From: Dactylonectria macrodidyma
Taxonomy: Eukaryota; Ascomycota; Sordariomycetes; Hypocreales; Nectriaceae
Direction: 5' to 3'
Assembly (NCBI GenBank): GCA_020744425.1
Contig: JAGMUV010000001.1
Span: 1,612,001 to 1,676,000 of the forward strand
Length of the DNA: 64,000 nucleotides
The notes under the pieces are model-generated. The model saw only the letters and a list, made by a program, of their open reading frames with translations, searched no databases and was not told the origin of the DNA. Made by a program: the position numbers and the translations under genes. Each line of letters starts with the position of its first letter. Positions within the stretch are counted from its first letter, which is position 1. Positions 46,400 to 57,852 of the stretch are shown piece by piece.

Positions 46400-47167
46400 T
46401 ATATAATTTTAGATTTAAAGATACAGAGTGAAATACCTGATATAAAATGCTCAACCAGTTGCAGACTATTTGATGTCGATAGTTGTCAGTGTCGTCTAGC
46501 CCCAATGGTCCGATCCACTAGGTTTGCGAAAGTACGTTTGGTAGTGACACAGATCTGTCAACCAATCGCTACAGGGTAACTCGGATTGAATTCCTTTGAC
46601 CCGGCACCGACTGTTTCTATACACGAAGTAAATTATAAGCACAGATCGCTTGGAATAGAGAACTTGAGCCATACTATGCGAAAAAAATTTGATTATCTAA
46701 ATGTTTTCTGATGAATTATGATTCTGTGTAGTGTTCGAAGCTCATAACCTAGGTTGGCTAAATCGCAGCTTGAGGCGGATGCGCTTTTCTTGCAAACTCG
46801 CATGGGGACAAGAGCTCAACTCTCGTGGATTCAATCAACATCCTAATACTTCACAACTTATTCCTCAAATGCACGGAAACAAGGCCTAAGCATATTGGCA
46901 CATATATGAACTAGTGTTCCTTGCCAAGACTCGACACCCACAACTTCATGAGGGTCACTCGAACCAAAGCGGAGCCGTTTACTAATGCACTCACTCAACC
47001 CCTCTTGCGGCGCGGTGATGATGGAAAGAACATGTGTCTGGAATCTTCGAGCACCAGCAGCGAGAGCAATCACTTCCCGAGCTCACTGTCGACTGGGCAT
47101 GTCAGATAATTAAGTCCTCAACGTCACTGCAACCGAATCCAGCGTCGTCTTCGCTGGCCCAACAACC
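46400..47167. other. Intergenic, 768 bp
   Basis: 3' flank of the rhodopsin-domain gene and promoter of the acetyltransferase gene. AT-rich in its first half; no gene seen. Confidence 0.55.
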
Positions 47168-47893
47168 ATGGCTTCCGACCTCCGCATCGAACTCATCACC
47201 GACGAGGAGAGCATCGTCGCCAGTTTCGACTGCGCGTGCAAGACATTCGGCAGCCAGACCGGCGATGGCATCTGGATTGCCATGAACCCGGGGTGGGACA
47301 CGCCCGAGGGTAGGGCAAAAGGCGCCCAGCGCATGGTGGATCGCTGGGCCGGCGTGAAGCCCAACGACAAGGGCAGACTGGACGTCATGCACGTCAAGGC
47401 GACGCTGCCAGACCCTGAGAAAGAGGGCGAGCGCATCCTGGTGGGCGTCGCGATATGGGTGCAGGCGTCAGTCGTCGAGGGCGAAGGAGATGTCCCCGTT
47501 GAGCACTCGCTTGTCGACACCAAGGCCATCTATCCGGACAACGAGGCCGAGCAGCGGTACGGCTGCCAGCTTCTCCAGTCGCTGCACAAGCGACGCTTCG
47601 AGGTGATCAGAGAGAAGGCGACCGCCTCGCCGCCGGCTCTCATGGTTCTCGATCTCTGCATCGTCGACCCCGCCTTCCAGGGCAAAGGCATCGCCCGGAA
47701 ACTGGTGCAGTGGGGCCTCGACGAAGCAGAGCGTCGTGGTGGACTTGAGGCCTTCCTAGAGGGATCCGGCATGGGCAGACATGTATATGCCAAGATGGGA
47801 TTCAAGCCGGAGGGAGAGATTCAATATGACGTTGATCCCGAGTTTGCGGATCGAGACCGGCCATCCAACCTCATCATGCGAACGCAGGGATAG
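47168..47893 (+). CDS. GNAT-family N-acetyltransferase
   Basis: Single exon, 241 residues, ATG in context CAACCATGG. The acetyl-CoA site is motif A with LDLCIVDPAFQGKGIARKL (about 158-176): a beta strand followed by the QxxGxG/A pyrophosphate loop. Motif B follows, with EGSGMGRHVYAKMGF giving the conserved Tyr. The N-terminal half (about 1-110) holds the substrate-side strands and includes an insertion with Lys/Glu-rich sequence. The substrate is not predictable from sequence; small-molecule GNATs of this type in fungi act on amines, amino acids or drugs. No targeting signal. It converges on homogentisate dioxygenase, 271 bp between stops. Confidence 0.88.
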   Translation: MASDLRIELITDEESIVASFDCACKTFGSQTGDGIWIAMNPGWDTPEGRAKGAQRMVDRWAGVKPNDKGRLDVMHVKATLPDPEKEGERILVGVAIWVQASVVEGEGDVPVEHSLVDTKAIYPDNEAEQRYGCQLLQSLHKRRFEVIREKATASPPALMVLDLCIVDPAFQGKGIARKLVQWGLDEAERRGGLEAFLEGSGMGRHVYAKMGFKPEGEIQYDVDPEFADRDRPSNLIMRTQG

Positions 47894-48164
47894 CTACTCT
47901 CCTCCAGAGATCATGCCCGAATACATCACAGCAGAGCAATTGGACACATAGCGAGGGAGTTATGATACATGTAATATGACTTTACTCAATTGTGAGATCT
48001 GAGCCCAAGTTGTGGTCTGTTTGTGTTCATCAGCGCGACGTACGAACTTCCATTGACCACTCGCTATTATAGATGAAAACACTAAACACTTTTCAATTTC
48101 TAGGAGAATGCCCTAGTATGCGCTTACTACTAGTCCGTAACTTGCAAGCCGTCCATGACCCTCA

Positions 48165-49631
48165 CTAGATCAAGTGTGTCTTCACCTTCAACCCTTCTGG
48201 TAGTTTCCAATGCGTCTTGACGCCTCCCCAACTCTCCTCATTGTACCCCTCCTGGACCTTCTGACACGTTTTCAACCCCCACTTAGTCACACCCACCATC
48301 AAACAACTCTCAAACATAAACGCACAACTCCCCGCACCAACCTTCATGGGCTTCAAGTCTGCATCACGCGCGGCCTCGCAGCTCTCCGAGTCAGGCCCGT
48401 GACCGCTCATGACATTGTGCAGACTCGCGCCGCCGGGGACGAACCCTCCCGCGCCGCCGCGCTTGGCATCATAGCCTCCCTGGATCAGCCCCATGAACTC
48501 GCTCATGGTGTTGCGGTGGTACCATGGCGGGCGGAACGTGTCCTCGCCTACGAGCCAGCGCGGAGGGAAGATGACGAAGTCGGCGATGGCGGTGCCGGGA
48601 ATGGGGGACGGTGCCGAGAGGACGGTGAAGATGGATGGGTCGGGGTGGTCGAAGGAGATGGTGCCGATGGTGTTGAAACGGCCAAGGTCGTACTTGAAAG
48701 GATAGTAGTTGCCGTGCCAGGCGACAACATCAAATGGGGTGTGTTGCTGGACTGTCTTGAAGAGCGCGTTGTTGAACTTGACAGTAACTGTGTATGAGCC
48801 AGGACCGTCCGAGGCAGTCGCGCCAAAGGCCTCGCTGAAGCAAGCGACCGGTGATTGAAAGTCGCGAGCGTTGGCTAGACCATTGGAACCAATGGGTCCA
48901 AGTTCGGGGAGGTTGAAGTGTCCCTCATACAGTTCGAGCGCATAGCCACGAGCTGGTCCCGTGGGGAGAAGCACCTGGAACTTGACACCGCGAGGAATGA
49001 CACAAATCTCCATGGGTCGCACAAGAAGCCATCCAAACTCGGTCCGGATGTCCAAAGTGCCTTCCTGGGCAACGACCAATAGATCTCCATCGGCTGAGTA
49101 GAAAGCCGCGGATTCATCCATGCTCTTACCAGCTGCGTACACGTACATGCCAAGGCCTTGCTTCAAGGTAGGATCTCCGGCGCCAGCCACGAGCCTGAGA
49201 CCGGAAACGAAGTCGAGATGTTTCGCTTCATCGTGATCGAAAGGATCCCAGCGGAGTTGGTTTGGGATGTAATGTAGCGTGCCCTCCTTGGTGCCCCTGA
49301 TGGTCTCATTTGAGCCTGCGTGCCCTGGCACGGCGTCGGGTTGATAGGGAGGATGGGCGCAAGAAGGTAGAACGCGGTACAGCCAAGTCTGCTTGTTCTC
49401 GTGTCTCGGAGCTGTAAAGGCCGTTCCTGATAGCTTCTCGGCGTATAGTCCATAAGGTGGCTTTTGGGGTGAGTTGTGTCCCACTGGGAGCGCACCCTCG
49501 ACGGCTTCGGACCTGGAGAACGTTAGCACAGATTTCACCCAAACAACACCATCCTGAACCTACTCTAGGTAGCAGTTGAAGCCATTCTGATACCGATATT
49601 TTTCCTTAAAGTCGAATTGCGTGACAGGCAT
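48165..49631 (-). CDS. hmgA: Homogentisate 1,2-dioxygenase
   Basis: Opens the ring of homogentisate to maleylacetoacetate in tyrosine/phenylalanine catabolism, in the cytosol, using Fe(II) and O2. Two exons, 49631-49564 and 49512-48165, with a 51 bp intron (GTAGGT...CCAG, phase 2), encode 471 residues, slightly longer than the roughly 445-450 of Aspergillus HmgA and the human enzyme. The start fits the family ([20 protein letters not shown]). Iron ligands align with human His335, Glu341 and His371: His355 and Glu361 in [14 protein letters not shown], and His394 in SGHGPD. The family's PPRW and [16 protein letters not shown] strings are intact. Partner genes of the pathway (fumarylacetoacetase, maleylacetoacetate isomerase) are not in this window. 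Loss in other fungi leads to brown pyomelanin. Confidence 0.97.
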
Positions 49632-50469
49632 CTTGAAAGAAGAAGAAGCGACTGACTAGCTCTGAAGTGGATGATGTCAAGCCCGAGATTTGGCCTCAAG
49701 AGAAGACGCTACCCCATCTTTTAAACCACGTCCGGTTATGCGAAGTGCTCACGGATGACGTCCATCCGCCGTTTGAGCCGTCCTTGTGGTTGCACAGTTC
49801 CGCGTTGCAGGTTCAAGATGCGATCATAAGCGGCCCGACAATAGCCGTCTTGATGCGAACCAATTCCGCCGCTGCTCGATGGCTGAACAAGGCTTAAGCC
49901 GCTGATGGTACACTAACAGCTACACACTAAAAAACAAGCAGAAAGCGATAGCTTGTCATCTTCACTTTTCACTCACAGGAAGTGCGAATGTGGAAAAAAG
50001 TGGCAGGGAATAAGCACAACCCGGCGTAAGATGATGACCCATATGTTGTGTCAAGACAGATCACCTTGAGCAATTACAAATCTTCTTTCCCCGTATGACT
50101 TTGATCTCTTGGAGCAGTCCCCAGCTGCAGTTGTGGATCTCACTCATGGGTTAGTGTGGACACAACGCTGCTAGTTTCAACAACATTTCGCGATTACAGG
50201 ACACGGCATTTCTCAATATTGCTTTAAGTAGGGGAGAAAGGTCTCGATTATTCGAGGAACCATGTTGGAACCTCCATATGCTGACCGAAGCGGCCAGCCC
50301 CGAATGGAACTAGAGGAGTACACCAGGCGACGCAACCAGCAGTCGCACAGATTATGACCTGGCCAAGAATATCTAATCGCAATATCCGAGCGCCGATCGC
50401 AACGAACCCGCGAAACGAACAAGAATTGAAGGAAGTATTGGAACAGATATCGGGGTTGGCATGAGGTAA
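49632..50469. other. Intergenic, 838 bp
   Basis: Promoter of homogentisate dioxygenase and 3' flank of the next minus-strand gene. No supportable gene or repeat. Confidence 0.55.
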
Positions 50470-51239
50470 TTAGGCCTTGTCCTTGTTCTTCTTCTTCTTG
50501 CCACCGCCTGATGCTGCGCCAAAGGTGGTAGCAGTAGGTTGTGCCTGGAGGTGGACAACTAGTTGGGTCCATGACTCCTCCTTATCCCACTCGAATCCAG
50601 CGAGGTAGGGCTTGTCGAGCTCATCATCCGACTGGAAAAAGACGAGTTAGCGTGATGTAGCAAAAGATAATTATGGTGGCAAGCACATACCCGCTTCTTG
50701 TATGCCTTGTGGATGGCATCTAGTGCATCCTTGATTGTTACTCCCTTCAGGTTTCGGGCTGTTACTTCCTTCCCTAGCTTGAAGTGAAGGTCGATCTTCC
50801 TGACCAAGGGGCTTGTGAGGGGCAGCTTTAGGATTGCGGGATCTTCAATGCCGTTGGGGCTTGCGTTGATCTTCCTGTACCAGGCAGTCAGTGGCCATCC
50901 CTCTAGATGGGCTCATGGTGATGTGACTTACCATCCGGTCTTTTGTGTCTCAGGTGCGAGAGTCAGTTCGATTCCCTTCTCCTCTGGCGTTAAGCATTAG
51001 CGTCATGGTTCTAAAACTCATTGTCTGGTCTGCCTTCCGACATCGGGACGGACGGAACTTGGGATGTCGAAATGGGGGCGAATGTCATATGACTTACCGA
51101 GGTCGGTGATGTTCATCACATCAGGGTTTAATGAGCTTGCTCGTCGGCCGGCCTTTTTTACACCCTCGGCAGGGGGAGATGATGACAAGCCCTGGACGGC
51201 AGAGTCGACTTTGTTGAGTGGGACGACAGGTTCCGACAT
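50470..51239 (-). CDS. Small conserved fungal protein, DUF6699-like (unknown function)
   Basis: Four exons, 51239-51098, 50983-50932, 50874-50691 and 50631-50470 (introns 114, 57 and 59 bp, all GT-AG in frame), encode 179 residues. A disordered Ser/Pro-rich N-terminus (1-45) is followed by a compact domain with GWKINASPNGIEDP, ILKLPLTSPLVRKIDLHF and GVTIKDALDAIHKAYKK, a pattern I associate with the DUF6699 family, though the link is from memory and not firm. The C-terminus ends in a Gly/Lys-rich basic tail GGGKKKKNKDKA, which suggests nucleic-acid or ribosome contact or nuclear location. No signal peptide or membrane segment. No role can be stated. Confidence 0.75.
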
Positions 51240-54037
51240 GATGGCGGGTTTGTGTGAAGATTGGAGAGTGGTCGAGAGATCTAGCGACGATGATTGAATT
51301 GTGCTAACCTGAGAATGAAGAATCAGTGTTAGGCCTGATGATGATGATGATATGGAGCGGGGTTGAGTAAGGTGTGTGAGATGACATGAAACAGCACTTA
51401 TGACAAGACTTCAATCGAGTCATGAGGCCATGAGGAAGCATGAGGGATGAGCATGACAACGGACCTTTGATGGGAAAGCAGGTGATTGTAGTGAAGAGAT
51501 ACTGTTGGTGGATGGATAGAGAAGAGAGATCGAGAAGCTGAGATCGAGGGGCAGGAGGGTTGTTTATTCCAAGGCAGCTGCGCCCATTTCGCTGTCGTCA
51601 GACCGGGCGGGGTAACTGCCCACCCCGTAGGACGCTTGCCTGCACCTGCTTGCGCCGCCTCCTGTGAACGGTGATGGGTGAGGTCGTATGGAAGGCGCGG
51701 GAGGTACCTGCGACGATCGCGTGACTTTGACCTGACGGAAGGCCTGACGCCCCTTGCGCCTAGCTCAGGCGACCTCATGCTACCGCATCAGGTTTAGCTC
51801 TGGCCGTGGACGCAGCAGGAGCAGAGACACCAGAGCACGTTTGGTACCCACTTGAGACTAGTCGCTGGGGCGCAAATCCGGGGAAAGCTTGTCGCTGCCC
51901 CACCGCGATCGGTCGCTGTGGCGTCAGGAGTGACGGCAGTCGAGCGATGGGTAGCGGAGGCAGCAGAGTGATGGCAGTAGGCGTATGGTCTCGAATTTCT
52001 TGCATCAAAATTGAAAGAAAGGGCAGCTCGGAAAGAGGCATTTTGGAAGCTGTAGTGACCCGATTGAGGGCTGGAGGGGGACGAATGCCAGGGGAAACGG
52101 GTGGTGTGTCGTGTGTCGTGCGTGGTGCTTGTAGGTACGGAGTACACAGTACAGTGTGACGGATCACCAATGACGCGGGATCGCCAGGTCTTGCCCCTCC
52201 CCGGAGCCTTCGGCTACGGATTCGTCTCGTTTGGCGCCGCTCATGCTCATGCTCACCTGATGGATTGTCCCACGTCCCAGGGGAGGGAATCCAACCAAAT
52301 CGACCACGTCCCGCCCAATGCTATGCTGTAACCCCGGCGCCCGAGTGAAACCTTGTGGTGAGGAGGGGGAGACAAGAGTCATTGTTCCTAGGGGACCATT
52401 GGCTGCTCATGATATGGCTGCTGGTTGGGCTCCCACCATCATCTGCACGCCTCGCTGATTGCAGTCATGGCCAACCCCGCCGGGCGAAGCTTTAGTGTTT
52501 GGCGCTTGGATAGCTTGGATAGCAAGCTGGGCTGGATTGATGGCGCAAACAATGCCCTCTGATGCCCCATCTCCATCTGTGCAAACCAACTCAGCAAGCT
52601 CAACTAACTGCTGTAGCTTCAGCCTCTTTTGCCCCTCTTTGATCGCCATCGTACCAGCATCAGGCCGCGGACAAGTCATGGCGACTGCCGCGAGCAACCC
52701 CATGACCCCCCATGACGCTTCGTGTGCGCCCCGCGTGCCCATGTTCCCTGTGCCCTCCCTTGCTCCGTGTGCCTGTTACCGTTCCTGTGCCTGGTTTCAT
52801 GGCCATTTGCTTGCCCTGGCATGTTTCTTGGTTGAAATCGACGCCGGCAGGCTGCCGTATAAGGTAGCCGCCTGCATCGCCAACCCCTCACTTTTGGAAT
52901 CCCTCGTCCTTGGGGTTTTTCTCCGCGAGCAGCCCATCCAATTCAGCGTCAATCCGTCTCGTCATCTATCAATCGGTCTCAGCATTGCCTCGCACAGCTT
53001 CCCCACTTCTCCCTTGTCTTACATCATGAATGCCAACATCTGATAGTGGGGCCGGGAACAGGCGACCTTGTGTGGAGCCCCGATGGAACCCTGGCAGCGA
53101 TTGCCCCGTCAGCTCACCCAGCATGCCATTGTCTAACGACCTCCGGCACCGGGGCCATCCGACCAGCAATGATGAAAAGGAATTGATGTATCGCCGTGGT
53201 CATGAGCAAAATAGGATGGAGCACTTGTGTGAGCATGGCAACTTCGAAATTCTATTAATGCAGTCGTCCCAGAGACGTCTCGGTGCAGTCAATTTATCAG
53301 CACGAAGCATTCAATTCCCTCGCTACCACCTCACATGAACTCCGCCGAACTCCGCGACGCTCCAACCGCCTTCTGTGGGCTGATGATCGTTTTCATGGAC
53401 CTGTCGACACCGACTTTCCAGCATGGTCCCGACATATCCCAAACCGAAACAAGGAAAACAGACGAACCACGTTAAATGCCATGGGACGGTTACAACACGG
53501 ACACTCGACTGAAGGAGGGTCAGGAGGATAGCTAAGGTGGCCAAGCGGCGACGAAACCTAGCAAAGAATGGTATGTGCTGATTTCTGTGCCGTAAAACTG
53601 ACGGGGACTCTTCCTCACCGTAGGTGACCGGTCTCATATCTCGTGCCAACATGTCCAACCGTCTAAATTCTCCGACCCATGCCAATTCTCAGCCTCGGGC
53701 ACGCCTCGTACGCCGATAACGATGATGCGTCGATAGAGTTGCCCTCGGGCCGAATCACGTCTTCGATCTAACACATTTTCGTATGCGAATCAATAACCTA
53801 AACAAACAACATCTTTTCCGGTTTCTTCGTAGTTACGAGATTCGCAAAGCGATTCCGAAAGCGGCGCCTTCATGCATGACCCACCAAGGGCACAACCATA
53901 GGCCGAATAACGATACCAGTAGATGGAGAAACAATAGCAAAAGGGTCACAATTGTGATAGGAATCGAAGATTATTAAAGCAGACATCAACTACAATAAGG
54001 TACATAAAATACGGCCGGTCCTCGTTTAGACTCGGGC
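51240..54037. other. Intergenic, 2.8 kb
   Basis: Upstream of the small protein gene (-) and downstream of the ATPase gene (-). A short GATGAT run occurs near 51338-51352. Frames at 51775-52170 and 52459-53043 are GC-driven and show no domain features. No gene is supported. Confidence 0.45.
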
Positions 54038-57000
54038 CTACCAAGCCATGCGAGCCAGAATACCCTTCGGCCACTTCCTGACGCAATACTTTCTCGCTTC
54101 ATCTGCAACAACAATACCTAGACCGAATGTCATGGGAAGGAACCAATACTCGACAGGCACCCCTGCCGTAAGCAGGACGCGCTGGAGAGTAGGCGGATAG
54201 AGCCAGAGGAAGGCCATGACGAGTGAGAAGAGGATGGCTGGGAAAAGGTACAGGTTCTGTGTTTCCCTGTTAAACAGCGGGGGGTGTTGGACGATGGAGA
54301 GACGTCGGGTGCGGACGGCCAACAGATTGAACCATTGCCTGCGATTTGTCAGAGAAGATGCTCATGCGCACGGATGGCTCCCAACAGGAACGGATCCGAT
54401 CTCGGAGGTGCGACGCGACTTACATGACGACGAGGTTGACGAAGTAGATGGACGATGCCTCATACAGCTTCTGGGTGTAGTAGTCTGGATCAATCGAGTC
54501 GGGGATCTTTCCAAACGAGAACCAAATTTCTGAAAATGGGATGCCGTTGCGTTGCAGATACCAAAATGACATGGCAAAAGATGCCGTCGTCTCCATCATG
54601 CCCACGACGCCGTACGCCTGCACGATGAGCTGCCAGTCCACAAGTCGATCCTTGCCCGGGACTCTTGGCTTCCGAAGCAATACATCCGCCTCAGGCGCCT
54701 CGTATGCAAGGGCGATGGCGGCTACAGCATCGGTGAACAAGCTAGATAGGTCAGTTGACTTGGATCGCACCGCCGGTGACATTTGGAAACTCACCAGATG
54801 ATGATCATGAGAAAGCTGCTCAGGATTTGAGGGATTCCAAATGCGACGTTTGTCATGACCGGCCAGAATTCACTAAAGCTTCCGGCTGGGAGCAGATACG
54901 CCACCGTCTTCTTGAGATTGTCAAACATCATTCGCCCATACCGAAGCGCTTCTACAACGCTCGAGAACGTGTCCAGCAAGACCATGTCGGCGGCCTCGAT
55001 GGCGATGTCACTGCCGGATCCCATGGCGATGCCCACATCGGCAGCTCGGAGGGACGGGGCATCGTTGACGCCGTCTCCAGTCATTCCCACGATCTGGCCG
55101 CGAGCCTGAAACTCGCGGACGATTCGCAGCTTGTGCTCTGGGGTTGTGCGGGCGAACACAATTTCGCGGTACATTGCGAGTTGGTCCCATTGGCCCTCGT
55201 TGAGGGTGATGAGCTCGGGGCCGCTGAGAACGATGGCTTCACGCGGCCCGTCGCCTCCGAAATCGAGCTCGAGAGCGCGAAGGGATGGGTCGATAGTGGT
55301 AGTTCGATGGAGTGCATCAATACTGTCGACGTTTCTACTCGTGACGATTCCACATTCCTTTGCAATGGCCTGCGCAGTGAGTGCGAAGTCTCCAGTGACC
55401 TATTTCACATCAGCCCTGACCGCCCAAATTAGAGAAAGGTCTCTTACCATGAAGATTCGAATGCCGGCGTGACGAAGCGTGTCAATCACATCGGGAATCT
55501 CCGGACGAGGAGGGTCAACGATACCAACCAGGCCGACCAGAGTCAGACCCGAGGAAGCTTGCTTGCTCATTTCCGATTCCATAGCCAGACCCGACATTCC
55601 AGGTGGAAAGACAGAGGCAGATAGAGCTTTGCGAGCCAGAAGCAGAACTCTCCTTCCTTGCGACGCCCACTCGTCCTTGATCAGCTCCATACTCTTGCGG
55701 GTGGCGTCGTCCAAGGTAACGGTAACGCCGGATGGGTTGACATAGGAGGTGACTCTATTGAGGAGGATTTCTGGCGCGCCCTTGATGGTCAAGAGACTTC
55801 GGGGAGTTAGTTCTATTTCTGCGGATTGATTTACGATACACTTACACATCACCGGGTCCAAATACGGAGGCAGTATCGGCGGGCAAGGCAAGCGAGACAC
55901 CACTTTGGTGTGCTAAAGTGAATGCCTTGATCATGTACTTGTTCTTGCTGTTGAACGCAAGTTCATACTTTGTGTTCCAGAACCGGCGGAGCTCAGACAC
56001 TTCACCCAGGCCTTCTGAGAATCGAAGAATCGCCTGATCCGTGGCGTCTCCATGGATGATGCGCTCATGAAGAGGACGGTTAATGGTGGAAGCGTCGAAT
56101 ATGCCAGCATTGCAGAGTCCTGCGACTGCACGGAGCTGGGTGATGGAGTTGTTTTTGGGATTGGTCTGCTGGTTGAGAATCATCATGTCCCTGACCTGAT
56201 CCGCAACCATCCTCTTCTCGCCGATTGCACATTCGGTCACGACCATTTTGTTCTTTTATGGTTAGCAAACGTCTACAATAGACCTTAGGTAGGCCTTGTA
56301 TGAGGTGCAACTAACCTGCGTCAATGTGCCGGTCTTATCGGAGCAAATAACCGACACAGACCCAAGTGTCTCTACTGTCTTAAGAGACTTGCAGAGGATC
56401 TTTTGCTTCCGCATCATGTTGGCGCTGATGGTCATGCTTGCAGTCAGGGCAACTGGAAGGCCTTCGGGGATGAAGGCGACAGCGACCGAGACGCAAGAGA
56501 TGATTAGGTTAGGGACACTGATCCAGTCAGGGTACTCCTTGCGAAGCCAAGCCGCCCTATTCATAATTAGCATCAAGCAGCCCAACAATTAGACCTGCAT
56601 AGACTTACCAAAGAACAATGACAATGATAATCATGAGGAACATAATTGAACAGATTACCAAGACAAAGTGGAGGACCTCTCGCTCGAGTGTTGTGAGGCC
56701 CTTTTTGGGCTCGTTGGTCAGCTGCGCGATCTTGCCAAAGACGGTGCTGTCTCCAGTCGAGACCACGACTCCAGTGCAGGTACCCGAGGCACAGTGAGTG
56801 CCCTGGAGTCCGATGCACTTTGTTTCGAGATAGTTGTCATCAGTAGAGTCCACGGTAGCCTGTAGAGGAGCGGATTCGCCTACTCAGGGTTAGAAGAATT
56901 CGCGCCTGTGATCTGGGATGCTAGTGCTTGCCTGTGAGGATGGAGCGATCAAACTTGGCATCGGAGGATGTCTTGAGGAAGCGCACATCAGCCGGCAGCT

Positions 57001-57852
57001 TGTTGCCCGCCTTGATGAGCAAAATGTCGCCAGGCACAAGATGCTCAGCAAGCATGGAAACCTCGTGGCCGTCACGAATGACTTGGCAGCTTTCAGGGAG
57101 CATGGTCTTGATGGATGCCATGACCCGCGACGAAGACCAGTCCTGCCACATGTTGAAGCCGGCTTGGATGAAGAACACGGCTAGGAGGACGATGGCAAGC
57201 GCGAGATTGGCATCCGCAGGGGGCTTTCCCAGAGGACGCCATGCGATGAAGACGAGGATTGACGCGACGAACAAGATTGTGCCAAAGCCTTTGAGGAAGT
57301 ATCCCAGAATCTTCTTTGTATTATGAGTCGGCGCGGGCGATGGCGCGTTCTTTCCATAGCGGGCGACTCGTCGTTCGACTTGCTCCGCGGAGAGACCTTC
57401 GTGAATGGCAGTGGAAAGGCGGCGAAGCACCTCCTCGGGGGTGTTGGTATGCCACTCAAGTTTTGCAAGATCTATGAAGAGTTAAGCACCATCCCTTGGC
57501 ACATGGGGATGGATGAGAATAAGGGGAGGATATGCGTACCAGTCGCAGCAGCGGCACTCTTTTGTGTAAACCCAGTCTTTTGTTGGTAGTCTTCAATGTC
57601 CATAGACCTAGCACAATCTCAGGGGAAGCTCTTCACCATGTCAAGAACGGGTACTCACACAGTCCGATACTGGATGGGCAGCACGGCAGCAGCGTCTATG
57701 GAACTGCGCCTGGAATGGATGGAATGGACTCCCATGGAATCCGTCGACATGCCTCGCCGCAGGTGCGGTCTGGCCTTGGTCCCGGCCTCCTCATCATCGC
57801 GCCAACGGACGCGTTCAGGGGCCGGAGACTTGGGTTCAGGTTCGTCGTCCAT
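54038..57852 (-). CDS. P-type cation ATPase, fungal type IIC-like (Na+/K+-ATPase alpha related)
   Basis: Ten exons (57852-57659, 57607-57540, 57471-56932, 56879-56609, 56556-56316, 56252-55846, 55796-55448, 55399-54795, 54741-54424, 54338-54038) give 1097 residues. Eight introns are GT-AG; intron 3 (56880-56931) is GC-AG, and only that join restores ILTGESAPL. Order: a disordered N-terminus with Arg/Ser sites, cation ATPase N-domain, M1-M2, actuator loop with LTGES, M3-M4 with PEGLP, phosphorylation motif DKTGTLT (Asp431), KGAPE, hinge MTGDGVNDAP, and M5-M10. The M5 carboxylate Glu867 is present; in M6 the Na+/K+-ATPase motif IDLGTD reads ICLFTD, so the first Asp is Cys892 while Asp896 is kept. 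Plasma-membrane or endomembrane transport of Na+, K+ or related ions is expected; the ion is not certain. ENA-type (IID) pumps and SERCA fit the sequence less well. Confidence 0.9.
56880..56931 (-). other. GC-AG intron in the P-type ATPase gene
   Basis: Minus-strand donor G|GCAAGC and acceptor GAGTAG, 52 bp. The GCAAG form is the usual consensus of the rare GC-AG class. No GT donor nearby keeps the LTGES motif in frame. Confidence 0.85.
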
